The position numbers and the translations under genes are program-made. This document shows, in pieces, positions 16,963 through 26,197 of a stretch of 64,000 nucleotides of DNA. Positions within the stretch are counted from its first letter, which is position 1, and the number at the start of each line of letters is the position of its first letter. Source of the stretch: Anditalea andensis (GTDB lineage: Bacteria; Bacteroidota; Bacteroidia; Cytophagales; Cyclobacteriaceae). Where the stretch lies: NCBI RefSeq assembly GCF_000714815.1, contig NZ_JMIH01000014.1, forward strand, positions 558,001 through 622,000, read 5' to 3'. The notes under the pieces were generated by a model. It made no database searches. It saw nothing but the letters and a program-made list of their open reading frames with translations, and had not been told where the DNA came from.

Positions 16963-16993
16963 CAAATATAACTCCCCTATCTTTATCAAGAAA
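16963..16993 (-). promoter_or_regulatory. promoter of the acyl-CoA carboxylase gene
   Basis: TATATTTG (16970-16963) matches TAnnTTTG, and TTTC (16993-16990) 19 nt upstream is one base from TTTG. The predicted start of transcription, near 16958, supports translation from 16937. Confidence 0.6.
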
Positions 16994-17216
16994 ATCTAAA
17001 GCCATAGATTAATAAAAGGAGACTATACTACAGCTGTATGATTATATAAAAATCAAATAAAACAATGAAGGTATCTCACACTGGAAAACAGCAATATCAA
17101 ACCATACTTTATTGATCAATATTGTGACAAATTATCATCCCCTCGCCTTAGTTATTTACCTTATAGATAAAAATGAAGAACTTCTTAAAAATTCAATTAC
17201 AATCTTGTAGATAATA

Positions 17217-17250
17217 AAGTGTAAATTATTACTAAGAACAATTTACACTT
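17217..17250. terminator. AT-rich inverted repeat, weak candidate terminator
   Basis: AAGTGTAAATT (17217-17227) pairs with AATTTACACTT (17240-17250) over a 12-nt loop, downstream of the methyltransferase gene on the minus strand. The stem is A/T-rich and the T-run short. The rest of 16994-17332 shows nothing else I can support. Confidence 0.4.
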
Positions 17251-17332
17251 CAAACCTTAATTTCTTTATACCCTACACTTTATTATTATAAAAATAGCTG
17301 TTTACCATATATTTACTTACAGATAGATAGAT

Positions 17333-18034
17333 TTATTGCACTTTTTTTCCATAATACATTCCCCGACCGAATAGCCCTTTTTCATCGTACGTTACTTCAA
17401 TACCCGCTAGTCTAAAAGCGTCCATATATTCCTCCTCTGTCCAAAGTCCCATCACATGCTGCTCAGTGAAGCTTTCTACACCTTCTGATGTACCTACTAG
17501 GTAATTAATGTTAAAAATGGATCTGTTATCTTCCATTTCGTGCTTATACATCCAGGCTATTTTCAGATTAGGCTGGTCTACATAATTAGCTGCAAGGTGA
17601 TTTTGCCAATATTTTTCTTTAGTTATCCATGGCTCTAAGACTAGGACCCCACCTGGAGCTAAATGATCGGTCATACCTTTGATGGCTTTATTAAGGTTTT
17701 CTACGGTACATACATATCCTATAGAACTAAAAAGGCATACTACTGCATCAAACTTCATATCCAAATCAAAGTCAGTCATATCCTGGTGATGGAATTTGAT
17801 TTCAGGACACCTTCTTTTCGCTACATTCAACAATTCTTCATTTAGGTCTAATCCCTGAACATCAAAGGTATCCCTTAGATAAGTTAAATGCTTCCCACTG
17901 CCACACGCTATATCGAGCAAGGTGGTGGCCTCTGGTTGATGTGTTTTAATCAATTGTGTCAATTCGCTACAGGCCTGCCCGTAATCTTTAAAGGCATACA
18001 GTGCATCATAGAATTCAGCTGTTTTTGTGAACAT
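17333..18034 (-). CDS. class I SAM methyltransferase, resembling amino-sugar N,N-dimethyltransferases (TylM1/DesVI type)
   Basis: 233 residues. The SAM motif LLDIACGSGKHL is at about 39-50, the acidic strand VQGLDLNEELL near 59-69, and FDAVVCLFSSIGYV near 100-113. The opening AEFYDALYAFKDY and the CLFSSIGYV segment closely recall enzymes that dimethylate the amino group of dTDP-3-amino sugars. The substrate here is inferred, not shown. It is the last gene of a tight minus-strand group containing a DegT-type sugar aminotransferase, a glycosyltransferase, WbqC and a FemAB-like protein. That context supports a role in modifying a nucleotide sugar or glycan. Confidence 0.75.
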   Translation of the reverse strand: MFTKTAEFYDALYAFKDYGQACSELTQLIKTHQPEATTLLDIACGSGKHLTYLRDTFDVQGLDLNEELLNVAKRRCPEIKFHHQDMTDFDLDMKFDAVVCLFSSIGYVCTVENLNKAIKGMTDHLAPGGVLVLEPWITKEKYWQNHLAANYVDQPNLKIAWMYKHEMEDNRSIFNINYLVGTSEGVESFTEQHVMGLWTEEEYMDAFRLAGIEVTYDEKGLFGRGMYYGKKVQ

Positions 18035-18063
18035 TTTTAAAAATATTAATTGGTTCTTTAAAT

Positions 18064-19050
18064 TTATTTTGATTTTCTCTTTCTATAAGCAGGAAAGTAA
18101 TGATCTGTATCCTCTACCTCTCTACGCTGGCACAATTCCATATATATCTGTTTGTTATAAACTTGTTTGAGTACAGTGTGCTGATATTTTATGGCACCAA
18201 ATCTTTCTTTAAAATCTGAAAGTGAATCCCCTTTCTTTATACCTCCGCCTAAATTTAAAATGGGTACACCTATACCTTTCAATACGTGAATTCCTTCCCA
18301 CAATAGCAATACAGTATGGGATCTTCCTTCAGGTATGGAAATATTGAACAGATATTCCGCTATATAGGCAGTATATGCAAAAACTGAAACAGCTTCTACT
18401 TTCCCATCCGCTATCTTCCCTACTAAAAGTACATTATCCAAATTCACCAAATGACTCAAAGTATCTTTTGTAAAGCTGGAGAACAAAGCTGCATCACGGT
18501 CTTTAAAAAAATCATGAAAATGTTCGATAAAAAATGTTTTAAGAATGGATTTATCTTGTGAAAAAGTATCCTTTATCTCGGCATATTTTTTCACCTGCCT
18601 TTTACGATTGGTTGATAAATTAGCGAACAGCTGATCTATAGACAAATTCAAATTTAAGGCATATAAATCATTGGCTGGGGAATTTAAAAATGCATATCCA
18701 GAAGCTGAATCTTTTAAAAACGGATTCATGCTAATATAGCCGCAAATGTATTGCTGTCCATTAGCAAATTTTTCCCATATGCCGGGAAATTCAGCATATC
18801 CGCTGTTTCCGGTAAATCCTGAAAAGCCATAAGGGGTAAATACATCTACAAACCCTTCATAAGTCCTTTCGGATAAAGGACAGACGATATGGACCCCATC
18901 ATCTTCAAAATGGTACAGATAAGTATCCAGACCTGTGGATAAACTCATGGCATAGCAGCTTTCCCAAGTATGGCCGAATGCATGTGGCACATGTGTGAGG
19001 GCATGATTCCATTTGGAACTTTCATTTAAAGAAATCATTGACTGCTTCAC
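18064..19050 (-). CDS. FemAB/GNAT-like acyl- or aminoacyltransferase
   Basis: 328 residues, soluble. The pattern is that of FemAB-type proteins with two GNAT-like halves. Landmarks are the opening WNHALTHVPHAFGHTWES, NRKRQVKKYAEI near the middle, GKVEAVSVFAYT (cofactor-side strand) and a C-terminal GGGIKKGDSLSDFKERFGA. The last segment matches the conserved G-x-x-x-FKxxFG ending of FemAB-like acyltransferases. Family members add amino acids or acyl groups to peptidoglycan, sugars or polysaccharides. Which acceptor is used here is unknown. Its start codon is directly next to the stop of the WbqC gene, so the two are co-translated. The neighbouring aminotransferase suggests acylation of an amino sugar. 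Confidence 0.68.
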   Translation of the reverse strand: MKQSMISLNESSKWNHALTHVPHAFGHTWESCYAMSLSTGLDTYLYHFEDDGVHIVCPLSERTYEGFVDVFTPYGFSGFTGNSGYAEFPGIWEKFANGQQYICGYISMNPFLKDSASGYAFLNSPANDLYALNLNLSIDQLFANLSTNRKRQVKKYAEIKDTFSQDKSILKTFFIEHFHDFFKDRDAALFSSFTKDTLSHLVNLDNVLLVGKIADGKVEAVSVFAYTAYIAEYLFNISIPEGRSHTVLLLWEGIHVLKGIGVPILNLGGGIKKGDSLSDFKERFGAIKYQHTVLKQVYNKQIYMELCQRREVEDTDHYFPAYRKRKSK

Positions 19051-19758
19051 CTATTTAGCATTTAATAAGTTATAGTTTTTCAAAAATAAATTGACTTGCT
19101 CCGGAGAGTTTTGCATTAATACATCTATAATCGATAATCCCGCTATGAATACATCACTATGCTGAGGATATGGGTCTAAAACCGGAGAAAGAAAGCTCAA
19201 ATTTATGTTTCTTTCTTCAAATTTGGCGCGATCATATAATTCAAGTCCGCCTATTGGATTAATATAATCACTCGCGCCACATAGTGAGCATATCTCTATG
19301 ATTCTATCTTGACCTTGTAATCCCTTTGTGTCATAAGATCCCGAATGAGGCACTATCTCTGTTTCTATTTTTAAGTATTTATTTATTTCTAAAAGGCTAT
19401 AATACACCATATCTGAAATCCCAACCACTTCTCTTTCAATAGCCGTTTGAATTAAAGGAAATACACCTTTAAAATAGGGAGCTTTTTTATAAGACATTTC
19501 TATACTTTTCAAAAATTTGCTCACCCACCGTTTATCCTGTTTTACCTGAATATCCTTGATCAATTTATTTTGGGACGCTTGGTCTAAAGGAAGGGTAAAC
19601 ATGGTGCTATGGCCATTTATCAAAATCCTATTTCTATTGATCCAGCCTTTGTTAATAAAGTGTACATCATCGAGCATCACAAATTTATCCGCTGCAGCCA
19701 ACAACTGAAAATACCCTAAATATGGAAAAAGATATGGCTGCATGATGGCAATTTTCAT
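19051..19758 (-). CDS. WbqC family protein
   Basis: 235 residues from the ATG at 19758. The start MKIAIMQPYLFPYLGYFQLL followed by DDVHFINKGWINRNRIL is diagnostic of the WbqC family. Genes of this family lie in O-antigen and other polysaccharide clusters, and their chemistry is not well established. Later, GLQGQDRIIEICSLCGASDYINP and GLELYD are also family-typical. An upstream in-frame ATG at 19782, one base from the preceding gene's stop, would add eight residues and could be used through coupled translation. It sits in a five-gene glycan-related run. Confidence 0.88.
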   Translation of the reverse strand: MKIAIMQPYLFPYLGYFQLLAAADKFVMLDDVHFINKGWINRNRILINGHSTMFTLPLDQASQNKLIKDIQVKQDKRWVSKFLKSIEMSYKKAPYFKGVFPLIQTAIEREVVGISDMVYYSLLEINKYLKIETEIVPHSGSYDTKGLQGQDRIIEICSLCGASDYINPIGGLELYDRAKFEERNINLSFLSPVLDPYPQHSDVFIAGLSIIDVLMQNSPEQVNLFLKNYNLLNAK

Positions 19759-19783
19759 ATAAGCAGATTTTTTAACACTCATG

Positions 19784-20719
19784 TTAAAATGTAGAAAAAG
19801 TCTTTCTTAAAATGAATTTTGAAAAGGAAACAGAAATAATTTCTTTCCAATATTTCAAAAATAGAGGCGCATTTAATTCAGTTATCGCTTTTAATTGGTT
19901 TTTAAGATTAAAAACATCACCTTCCTTTATATAAATAATCAGGAGTAAATAATGATAATAAGCCTTAGATTTATCTATCTTTTTCCTGCTCAAGAATGGA
20001 AGATGATGATGAATTTGGGTATAAAAATTAATCATATTTCCATATTGATTTTTATAGGTATCACCTGACCACACACCTCCTTTATGTACCCTATATACAC
20101 TCATTACATCCGGAGAATAATGAACTTTGCCATATTGAAGTAACAAAAAATAATAACTATAATCTGGAAATGGAAGGTTGAAATACCATTCTGGGAGTGA
20201 TGCCCCCAGTATATTTCTATTCATTACAGATGAAGTAGTTATGGGGTTAAAACCATCAAGAAAATGGTCTGCTTCCAATGAATTATCCGCATTTTTAGAA
20301 AAGGCCTCGGTACTATATGTAGTAAACCCTCTTAGTTCGTTGATGATTTTAGCCTTATGAAAATGTAATACATAATCAGGATTGGCTTCAAGAAAATCAT
20401 ATTGCTTTTGAAGTTTATGAGGATCTGTCCAGTAATCATCTCCATCAAAAGATGCGACGTATTTTCCTGTACACATACTGTAGGTAGCACGGATCAGTTC
20501 CATCATACCAATATTTTTTTCAGGTAAATACAAATCAAATTTATCAGGATGCTTCTCCTTATATTCCAGCAGTATCTCTCTGGTGCGATCAGTAGAACAG
20601 TCCTCTCCTATTATAATCTTAAAGTCAAAATCAGTAACCTGCATTAAAACACTATCTATGGCCTCAGCGATAAATTGCTCGTGATTATAGGTTATTATCC
20701 AAACACTTACTTCACACAT
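19784..20719 (-). CDS. family 2 glycosyltransferase
   Basis: 311 residues. A GT-A fold N-terminus, CEVSVWIITYNHEQFIAEAI, is followed by IIIGEDCSTDRTREIL and the metal/nucleotide-binding SFDGDDYWTDP near residues 89-99, whose DGDD serves as the DxD motif. It transfers a sugar from a nucleotide sugar to a growing glycan at the cytoplasmic face of the membrane; donor and acceptor are unknown. The C-terminal 100 residues are rich in Tyr and Lys and may lie along the membrane. It overlaps nothing and ends 1-25 nt before the WbqC start, depending on which start is used there. Confidence 0.88.
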   Translation of the reverse strand: MCEVSVWIITYNHEQFIAEAIDSVLMQVTDFDFKIIIGEDCSTDRTREILLEYKEKHPDKFDLYLPEKNIGMMELIRATYSMCTGKYVASFDGDDYWTDPHKLQKQYDFLEANPDYVLHFHKAKIINELRGFTTYSTEAFSKNADNSLEADHFLDGFNPITTSSVMNRNILGASLPEWYFNLPFPDYSYYFLLLQYGKVHYSPDVMSVYRVHKGGVWSGDTYKNQYGNMINFYTQIHHHLPFLSRKKIDKSKAYYHYLLLIIYIKEGDVFNLKNQLKAITELNAPLFLKYWKEIISVSFSKFILRKTFSTF

Positions 20720-20881
20720 AGTATAAACTTGATTTCCTAATCAACATATCTAAGAAACATTAATAATTACTTTGGAAGACATTAAACATAAAAACAATAA
20801 TAAGGGGCTATGTAGCTATTTTGTAAAATGGATTTTATTTGAAACTGATTACTACGACTAGCACATTCACCCTCTATTTAT

Positions 20882-21964
20882 TTACTGCTTAATACATTTT
20901 TCTATAATAGAACATATATTTATGACATTATCTTCCGAAAGGTCGTGAAACAGCGGTAGACAAAGTATTCTGGCACAAACATCATCAGTTACAGGCAGAT
21001 TTCCCTCATATTGAACATAATTAAGATCCGCTAAAGAGGGATAGAAATATCTTCGCGGAAAAATATCTTCTTGGTTTAAAGCCTTGATCACCTTTAACAA
21101 TAATTGTTCTGAAGGCAATATTACAGGGTAATAGGCAAAGTTATAGGTTACATTATCCCCTATGTAAGGTCGAATAATACCATTACCAGCCAAGTGATCA
21201 TCATAGATTTTATGAATACTTTTCCTCAAGTCCATTAACTCTCCCACCTTAGGTAAAATACACAACCCTAATGCAGCATGAATTTCTGAATTTTTACCAT
21301 TAATACCGATACCTACAAATTTTTCTGGTCCATCATGTCCAAAGTTCATCATATAACTGATTTTGTATGCTATCTCATCATTATCAGTAACAATGGCCCC
21401 TCCTTCTCCTGTATGGAAAAGTTTGGTAGCATGAAAACTTATCGTGGACACATCTCCATAATTTAAAATAGAGGAATCCTTAAATTTAACACCAAATGCA
21501 TGGGCGGCATCATATATTACCTTAAGATTGTGTTTATCTGCTATTGCCTGTATCCTTTCCACATCACATGGAATACCATATACATGAGTAGCCAAAATTG
21601 CTTCCGTGTCCGGAGTAATTAAATCCTCTATTAGAGACGGGTCTAAACTAAGCGTATCTTTTTCGATATCAGCAAATATAGGTTCACACCCCTCCCATAC
21701 TATGCTAGAAGTAGTGGCGACATAGGAAAAAGGTGTAGTTATAATTTTTTTTGATAACCCTAATGCTTTTATAGCTATTTGAAGTGCTAGAGTCCCATTA
21801 TTTACAAAAAAAAGGTGTTTTACCCCTAAATAGGATTTAAGATCCGCTTCAAGTTTCTGTACCAGAGGGCCATAATTGGTCAGTTTGGCACTCGACCATA
21901 TCCCTTCAAGATACTTGGTATATTCGTCCAACGGTGGTAAATATGTTTTGGTGACGTTTAGCAT
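20882..21964 (-). CDS. DegT/DnrJ/EryC1/StrS-family sugar aminotransferase
   Basis: 360 residues from the ATG at 21964; the open frame extends 61 codons further, but that part is A/T-rich and not conserved. Pyridoxal-phosphate enzyme of the nucleotide-sugar aminotransferase family. Landmarks are the opening VTKTYLPPLDEYTKYL, FVNNGTLALQIAIKALGL, YDAAHAFGV (Asp152) and TISFHATKLFHTGEGGA with Schiff-base Lys181. Such enzymes make 3- or 4-amino-4,6- or 3,6-dideoxyhexoses as dTDP or UDP sugars. The sequence reminds me of VioA-type 4-aminotransferases, but the position of amination cannot be settled by eye. It probably begins the five-gene glycan group. Confidence 0.9.
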   Translation of the reverse strand: MLNVTKTYLPPLDEYTKYLEGIWSSAKLTNYGPLVQKLEADLKSYLGVKHLFFVNNGTLALQIAIKALGLSKKIITTPFSYVATTSSIVWEGCEPIFADIEKDTLSLDPSLIEDLITPDTEAILATHVYGIPCDVERIQAIADKHNLKVIYDAAHAFGVKFKDSSILNYGDVSTISFHATKLFHTGEGGAIVTDNDEIAYKISYMMNFGHDGPEKFVGIGINGKNSEIHAALGLCILPKVGELMDLRKSIHKIYDDHLAGNGIIRPYIGDNVTYNFAYYPVILPSEQLLLKVIKALNQEDIFPRRYFYPSLADLNYVQYEGNLPVTDDVCARILCLPLFHDLSEDNVINICSIIEKCIKQ

Positions 21965-22513
21965 ATAATCAGTAATTCGACACAAATAACAAAAATAAAT
22001 ATTTGAAATACAACTTTGTATATATAAAATATAAAAAAAATTAATTTCTATGACAGAATAAATTCTAGATGAGTAACAATAGCCTGCTTTGAAGATCACA
22101 ATTACATTAAAATTATATTCTTCTATATTTACTAAATTAGAAAACATAATCGCTGTAGAAGAATTTCAAAGCATAGCAAGCAGATATGATCAGTAAATAT
22201 AGGCCTATATAAAACACTAAAAAGGATAAATCAAACTGATTTTGCAATCAAACATTTTTTATAAAACAACCACGTATAATGCAGGATTTTTCAATTGATC
22301 AAATACAAATTTTATAAAAGTCTATTCGCATTCTAAAACCAACGGATTCAATTCCCTCAATTTCAGACCACAGACCGGCAAAAGGATGACAGTTACTGGT
22401 CGTATGTTAAGAATAAAGTCAAAATAATAATATTAAAACACTATTAATTTATAGATGGAACCAATGCATTAAAAATAAACTTTCTATATTCGCACAACTT
22501 AAATTTAGCCACG
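21965..22513. other. divergent intergenic region between the DegT gene and the Ppx/GppA gene
   Basis: About 550 nt of A/T-rich sequence. A TATTTTTG box on the minus strand (21997-21990) could serve the DegT gene, but no -33 TTTG lies at the right spacing. On the + strand TATATTCG (22485-22492) is one base off the -7 consensus and lies about 20 nt before the Ppx start. No ORF, RNA gene or repeat was convincing. Confidence 0.45.
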
Positions 22514-23467
22514 ATGAATCCAAAAAAGGCAGCGGTCATAGACATGGGTACCAATACATTCCATTTGTTATTGGTAGAATTACATGAAAACTCTTTTAAG
22601 ACCATTTATAAAGAAAAAATCGCAGTAAGGCTGGGCCAAGGGGGTATAAGTAAGAAAATCATAGCGGCTGACGCTATGAAAAGAGCTTTTCATACACTTG
22701 AACATTTCAGTAATCTTATCAAAGGCGAAGGGGTGAAAGAGATTTTCGCTTTTGCAACGAGTGCTGTAAGAAATGCTGAAAATGGAGATGAGTTTGTTAT
22801 CAGTATAAAAAAAAGATTTGGTATCCACGTCAATGTGATCAACGGAACTGAAGAAGCACATATGATCTATGAGGGGATTAGGTTCAGCGAATCCCTTGAT
22901 GAAAACACCAGTCTAATGATGGATATCGGAGGCGGAAGTGTGGAATTTATAATTGGCAATAAAACTGATGCTTTTTGGAAACAAAGTTTTGAAATAGGTG
23001 GGCAGCGTATGCTGGATCTATTCCATTATCATGACCCAATACTACCCGAGGAGACCGCTAAATTAAATATTTATTTAGAGGACAAACTTCGAGACCTTAT
23101 ACAGGCCATCCATCATTATGGCCCCAATCAGCTAGTAGGTGCTTCCGGAACTTTTGATACGCTCTCGGATATTTATTTTGCGGACCTAAATGTAAAAAAA
23201 AGCAAATCAGAGAAAGTCTTTCATTTGCCTACAAAGGAATTTGAAATTATCGCTGCAAAATTAACTTCTTTAGATAAACAGGGAAGGCTTGATTTACCCG
23301 GTATGATACCTATGAGGGTAGATATGATTGTCGTGGCTAGTTTATTAATCTCATATATTCTTAAATTTGTACCGGCGACCGAATTGGTATGTTCCAACTA
23401 TGCATTAAAAGAAGGAGCTATAGCTCAGCTGATCAAACGAAATCAGGTGGTGGATAGCTTTGATTGA
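22514..23467 (+). CDS. Ppx/GppA family phosphatase (exopolyphosphatase or pppGpp phosphatase)
   Basis: 317 residues, the single-module length (actin-like ASKHA domain only, no HD domain). Landmarks are AVIDMGTNTFHLLLVEL at 7-23 (phosphate loop 1), KIAVRLGQGG near 36-45, ATSAVRNAENGDEF near 77-90, and SLMMDIGGGSVEFII near 134-148 (phosphate loop 2). Family members remove phosphate from polyphosphate or from pppGpp; the short form does not tell which. It is followed after 13 nt by the Ldh-family oxidoreductase gene, so the two probably form one transcript, with no obvious biochemical link. Confidence 0.9.
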   Translation: MNPKKAAVIDMGTNTFHLLLVELHENSFKTIYKEKIAVRLGQGGISKKIIAADAMKRAFHTLEHFSNLIKGEGVKEIFAFATSAVRNAENGDEFVISIKKRFGIHVNVINGTEEAHMIYEGIRFSESLDENTSLMMDIGGGSVEFIIGNKTDAFWKQSFEIGGQRMLDLFHYHDPILPEETAKLNIYLEDKLRDLIQAIHHYGPNQLVGASGTFDTLSDIYFADLNVKKSKSEKVFHLPTKEFEIIAAKLTSLDKQGRLDLPGMIPMRVDMIVVASLLISYILKFVPATELVCSNYALKEGAIAQLIKRNQVVDSFD

Positions 23468-23480
23468 ACAATAATTAAAG

Positions 23481-24551
23481 ATGAACTTTACATTTGAAAG
23501 ATTACACCGCTTTTCTAGAAACATATTTTTAACCATAGGCTGCTCCGAAACAGATGCCGAAATAGCTGCCACCACCCTTTTGTCAGCAGATCTACGAGGG
23601 GTGGATTCCCACGGAGTGGCAAGATTGTCTGGTTATATCCGACTGTGGGAAGCAGGAAGAATCAATGCTAAGCCTGACATAAAAGTGACATATGAAACTC
23701 CAAGCACCGCAGTAGTAGATGGAGATGGTGGACTTGGACTGGTGGTAGCTCCCTACGCTATGCAAGTAGCCATTTCAAAAGCCCAAATTGCCGGAACAGG
23801 ATGGGTGTCAGTAAAAAATTCGAATCACTACGGCATAGCTGGTGTGCATGCTATGGAAGCGCTGGAACATGATATGATCGGTATCTCCATGACCAATGCC
23901 AGTCCTTTAGTCAGCCCTACTTTTTCGAGCGAAAGATTGTTAGGTACTAACCCCATAGCTGTAGCCATTCCTGCAAAAGAGCAACCTCCTTTTGTAGCAG
24001 ATTTAGCCACTACCACTGCGGCCAACGGAAAGCTTGAAATTCTGTTACGCAAAAATGAACAGGCACCGCTGGGTTGGATACAGGATAAAGATGGATTCCC
24101 TACTACCAGTCCAAATGGAGTTAAGGACGGGGGAGCACTCCTGCCCTTAGGAGGTGACCGTGAGCATGGTTCACACAAAGGATATGCACTCGGCGCTATT
24201 GTTGATATATTTTCTGCTGTGCTATCTGGCGCCAATTATGGCCCCTGGGTTCCACCATTTGTAGCTTTCCTTCAGCCTGACCCTAATCCTGTGGGAGAAG
24301 GATTGGGACATTTTTTTGGTGCTATGAGGGTAGATGCCTTCAGACCTGCAGACGAATTTAAAGAAAATATGGATATTTGGATAAAACGATTCCGCACTTC
24401 CAAGACTACGGCTGATCATGATAAAGTACTGATACCCGGAGATCCAGAGAGAGAATTGGAACAAGAAAGAAGGGCTACTGGAATACCTTTATTAAAACCT
24501 GTCGAAGAAGACCTAAGACATCTAGGTGAAAAATTTAACGTGAAATTTTAA
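23481..24551 (+). CDS. Ldh-family NAD(P)-dependent oxidoreductase (malate/L-lactate/ureidoglycolate dehydrogenase family)
   Basis: 356 residues. The fold is the non-Rossmann malate/lactate dehydrogenase 2 type. Landmarks are LLSADLRGVDSHGVARL near 34-50, KNSNHYGIAGVHAMEAL near 113-129, LLGTNPIAVAIPA near 154-166 and FVADLATTTAANGK near 172-185, which holds the nicotinamide-site residues. The catalytic His of NHYGIAG is kept. Substrates in the family include malate, L-lactate, 2,3-diketogulonate and ureidoglycolate, and I cannot choose among them. It follows Ppx/GppA in the same operon and converges with the methyltransferase gene at 24605. Confidence 0.88.
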   Translation: MNFTFERLHRFSRNIFLTIGCSETDAEIAATTLLSADLRGVDSHGVARLSGYIRLWEAGRINAKPDIKVTYETPSTAVVDGDGGLGLVVAPYAMQVAISKAQIAGTGWVSVKNSNHYGIAGVHAMEALEHDMIGISMTNASPLVSPTFSSERLLGTNPIAVAIPAKEQPPFVADLATTTAANGKLEILLRKNEQAPLGWIQDKDGFPTTSPNGVKDGGALLPLGGDREHGSHKGYALGAIVDIFSAVLSGANYGPWVPPFVAFLQPDPNPVGEGLGHFFGAMRVDAFRPADEFKENMDIWIKRFRTSKTTADHDKVLIPGDPERELEQERRATGIPLLKPVEEDLRHLGEKFNVKF

Positions 24552-24604
24552 TAAAATTGATCTTTACACCGGAGAAAATTTAGGGGGTGGGCAACATTAT
24601 ATAC

Positions 24605-25240
24605 CTACTTTTTGTATAGGTATGTAGTATATTCATATAATCCATAATCATTACGTATTATAAAATCACGGGAAACTTCTTCGCACAAAAATGCTGAAAG
24701 CTGATCTAATGATACATGGAATAGATCTTCCCGCTCCCAATCTACGTTTTTAGACATGAGATTAAAAGCTATCCCTCTTTTGGTTAAGCTAAAGGCCTTT
24801 ATAACCATCTTCTTAAAATAATCCCACATTTCATCAAAAGTGAGTTCTCTCTTTTCTGTAAAAACACCATTCATAACCCAGTAGTCAAATAAAGGGAGTT
24901 GACAGTTATCATCTAAAATATCGCAAAGAAAGAATTCATTTTGTTGAAATTTAGATCGACAATGATTAACAAACTTTTCAGAAATATCCAATCCTGAATA
25001 TTTTATATTTGAAACACCATTATCTAATATATAGGAGTAAAGCTGGGCCGTTCCACATCCAAAATCCAGTAAAGTAGCTTCCAGAGATGATGGTACATCC
25101 AAACGAATTAAATCCACCATCACATTATAGCGTTTATCTACATCTTCATATTTAGGCCAGTCCACTCCTAAGTGTGAATCGCCATATTTCTCAAAACAAT
25201 CTTCATAATGCTTTACTATTTTATAGAAATCCGGATTCAT
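24605..25240 (-). CDS. class I SAM-dependent methyltransferase of unknown target
   Basis: 211 residues from the ATG at 25240 (MNPDFYKIV). A longer ATG start at 25318 would overlap the end of cysM. The SAM loop LLDFGCGTAQLYSYI is at about residues 57-71, the second motif YSGLDISEKFV near 80-90, and an acidic FFLCDILDD follows. The stretch HYEDCFEKYGDSHLGVDWP near the start resembles small-molecule methyltransferases found near sugar or lipid genes. Its target is unknown. It lies about 70 nt downstream of cysM on the same strand and could be read through from the cysteine operon. Confidence 0.75.
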   Translation of the reverse strand: MNPDFYKIVKHYEDCFEKYGDSHLGVDWPKYEDVDKRYNVMVDLIRLDVPSSLEATLLDFGCGTAQLYSYILDNGVSNIKYSGLDISEKFVNHCRSKFQQNEFFLCDILDDNCQLPLFDYWVMNGVFTEKRELTFDEMWDYFKKMVIKAFSLTKRGIAFNLMSKNVDWEREDLFHVSLDQLSAFLCEEVSRDFIIRNDYGLYEYTTYLYKK

Positions 25241-25310
25241 AGAAAATACATTTATTGTAAAAAAATCTGCTTTAATATACTTTTTCCAGTCATGAGACCA
25301 TGAATGGATG

Positions 25311-26189
25311 CTATCCAAAAAGATCTGAACTTAAATACCGATCGCCCCTGTCACAGGTTATACAGACAATTACACCTTCTTCTATTTCATCTGCTATCTT
25401 TAAAGCAGCCTGCAGGGCTCCTCCACTGCTCATTCCTGCCAGAATACCTTCTTCTTTAGCCAATCTCCTGGTCATATGCGTGGCGTCTTCTTGGCTGACA
25501 TCTATTACCCTATCCACTCTAGATGGATCAAAAATCTTGGGAAGAAAAGCTTCCGACCATCTTCGGATACCAGGAATACTGGAACCATCAGTAGGTTGTG
25601 TTCCTACGATTTGAATATCTACATTTTGTTCTTTAAGATATTTGGATACCCCCATAATCGTACCTGTAGTTCCCATAGCTGAGACAAAATGAGTGATCTT
25701 TCCCTCAGTATCTTTAAATATTTCCGGACCGGTGCTGTGATAATGAGACATATAGTTATCAGAATTCGCAAACTGATTCAGCATAAAATATTGGCCACTT
25801 TCAGCCATTTCTTCCGCTAAAGACCTGGAATATTCTATTGTTTTATCAGCAGGTGTGAGTATTACTTGAGCACCATAAGCCTCCATAGATAGTATGCGTT
25901 CTTTAGTGCTATTATCAGGCATAACCAAAGTCATGTTTACACCTAATAAATTAGCTACCATAGCCAATGCAATGCCAGTATTTCCGGAAGTCGCTTCCAC
26001 CAAATGGTCCCCCTTTTTAATATCACCTCTTTCCAGTGCGTTTTTGATCATATTGAAGGCAGCCCTATCTTTGACACTACCGCCAGGATTCTGTCCTTCC
26101 AGTTTGCAAAAAATCTTGACTGCAGGTTTTAAAGGTATATGTTGCAGTTCCACCATAGGTGTATTGCCTATTAATTCAAATAGTTTCAT
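25311..26189 (-). CDS. cysM: cysteine synthase (O-acetylserine sulfhydrylase, CysM-like)
   Basis: 292 residues, within the short CysM-like length range. It replaces the acetyl group of O-acetyl-L-serine with sulfide to give cysteine. The PLP lysine lies in NPGGSVKDRAA (Lys40) and the phosphate-free-substrate loop in EATSGNTGIALAM (near 63-75). The pyridoxal-phosphate cup GTTGTIMG is near residues 173-180. The NPGGSVKDR form of the lysine motif is the CysM rather than CysK pattern, so thiosulfate use is possible. It follows cysE by 8 nt, forming the usual serine-to-cysteine pair. Confidence 0.92.
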   Translation of the reverse strand: MKLFELIGNTPMVELQHIPLKPAVKIFCKLEGQNPGGSVKDRAAFNMIKNALERGDIKKGDHLVEATSGNTGIALAMVANLLGVNMTLVMPDNSTKERILSMEAYGAQVILTPADKTIEYSRSLAEEMAESGQYFMLNQFANSDNYMSHYHSTGPEIFKDTEGKITHFVSAMGTTGTIMGVSKYLKEQNVDIQIVGTQPTDGSSIPGIRRWSEAFLPKIFDPSRVDRVIDVSQEDATHMTRRLAKEEGILAGMSSGGALQAALKIADEIEEGVIVCITCDRGDRYLSSDLFG

Positions 26190-26197
26190 AGGATAGA

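Noticed and set aside
24601-24623. Short inverted repeat ATACCTA/TAGGTAT at the convergent end of the Ldh and methyltransferase genes
   Set aside because: Seven A/T-rich base pairs partly inside coding sequence, without a proper T-run on either strand.
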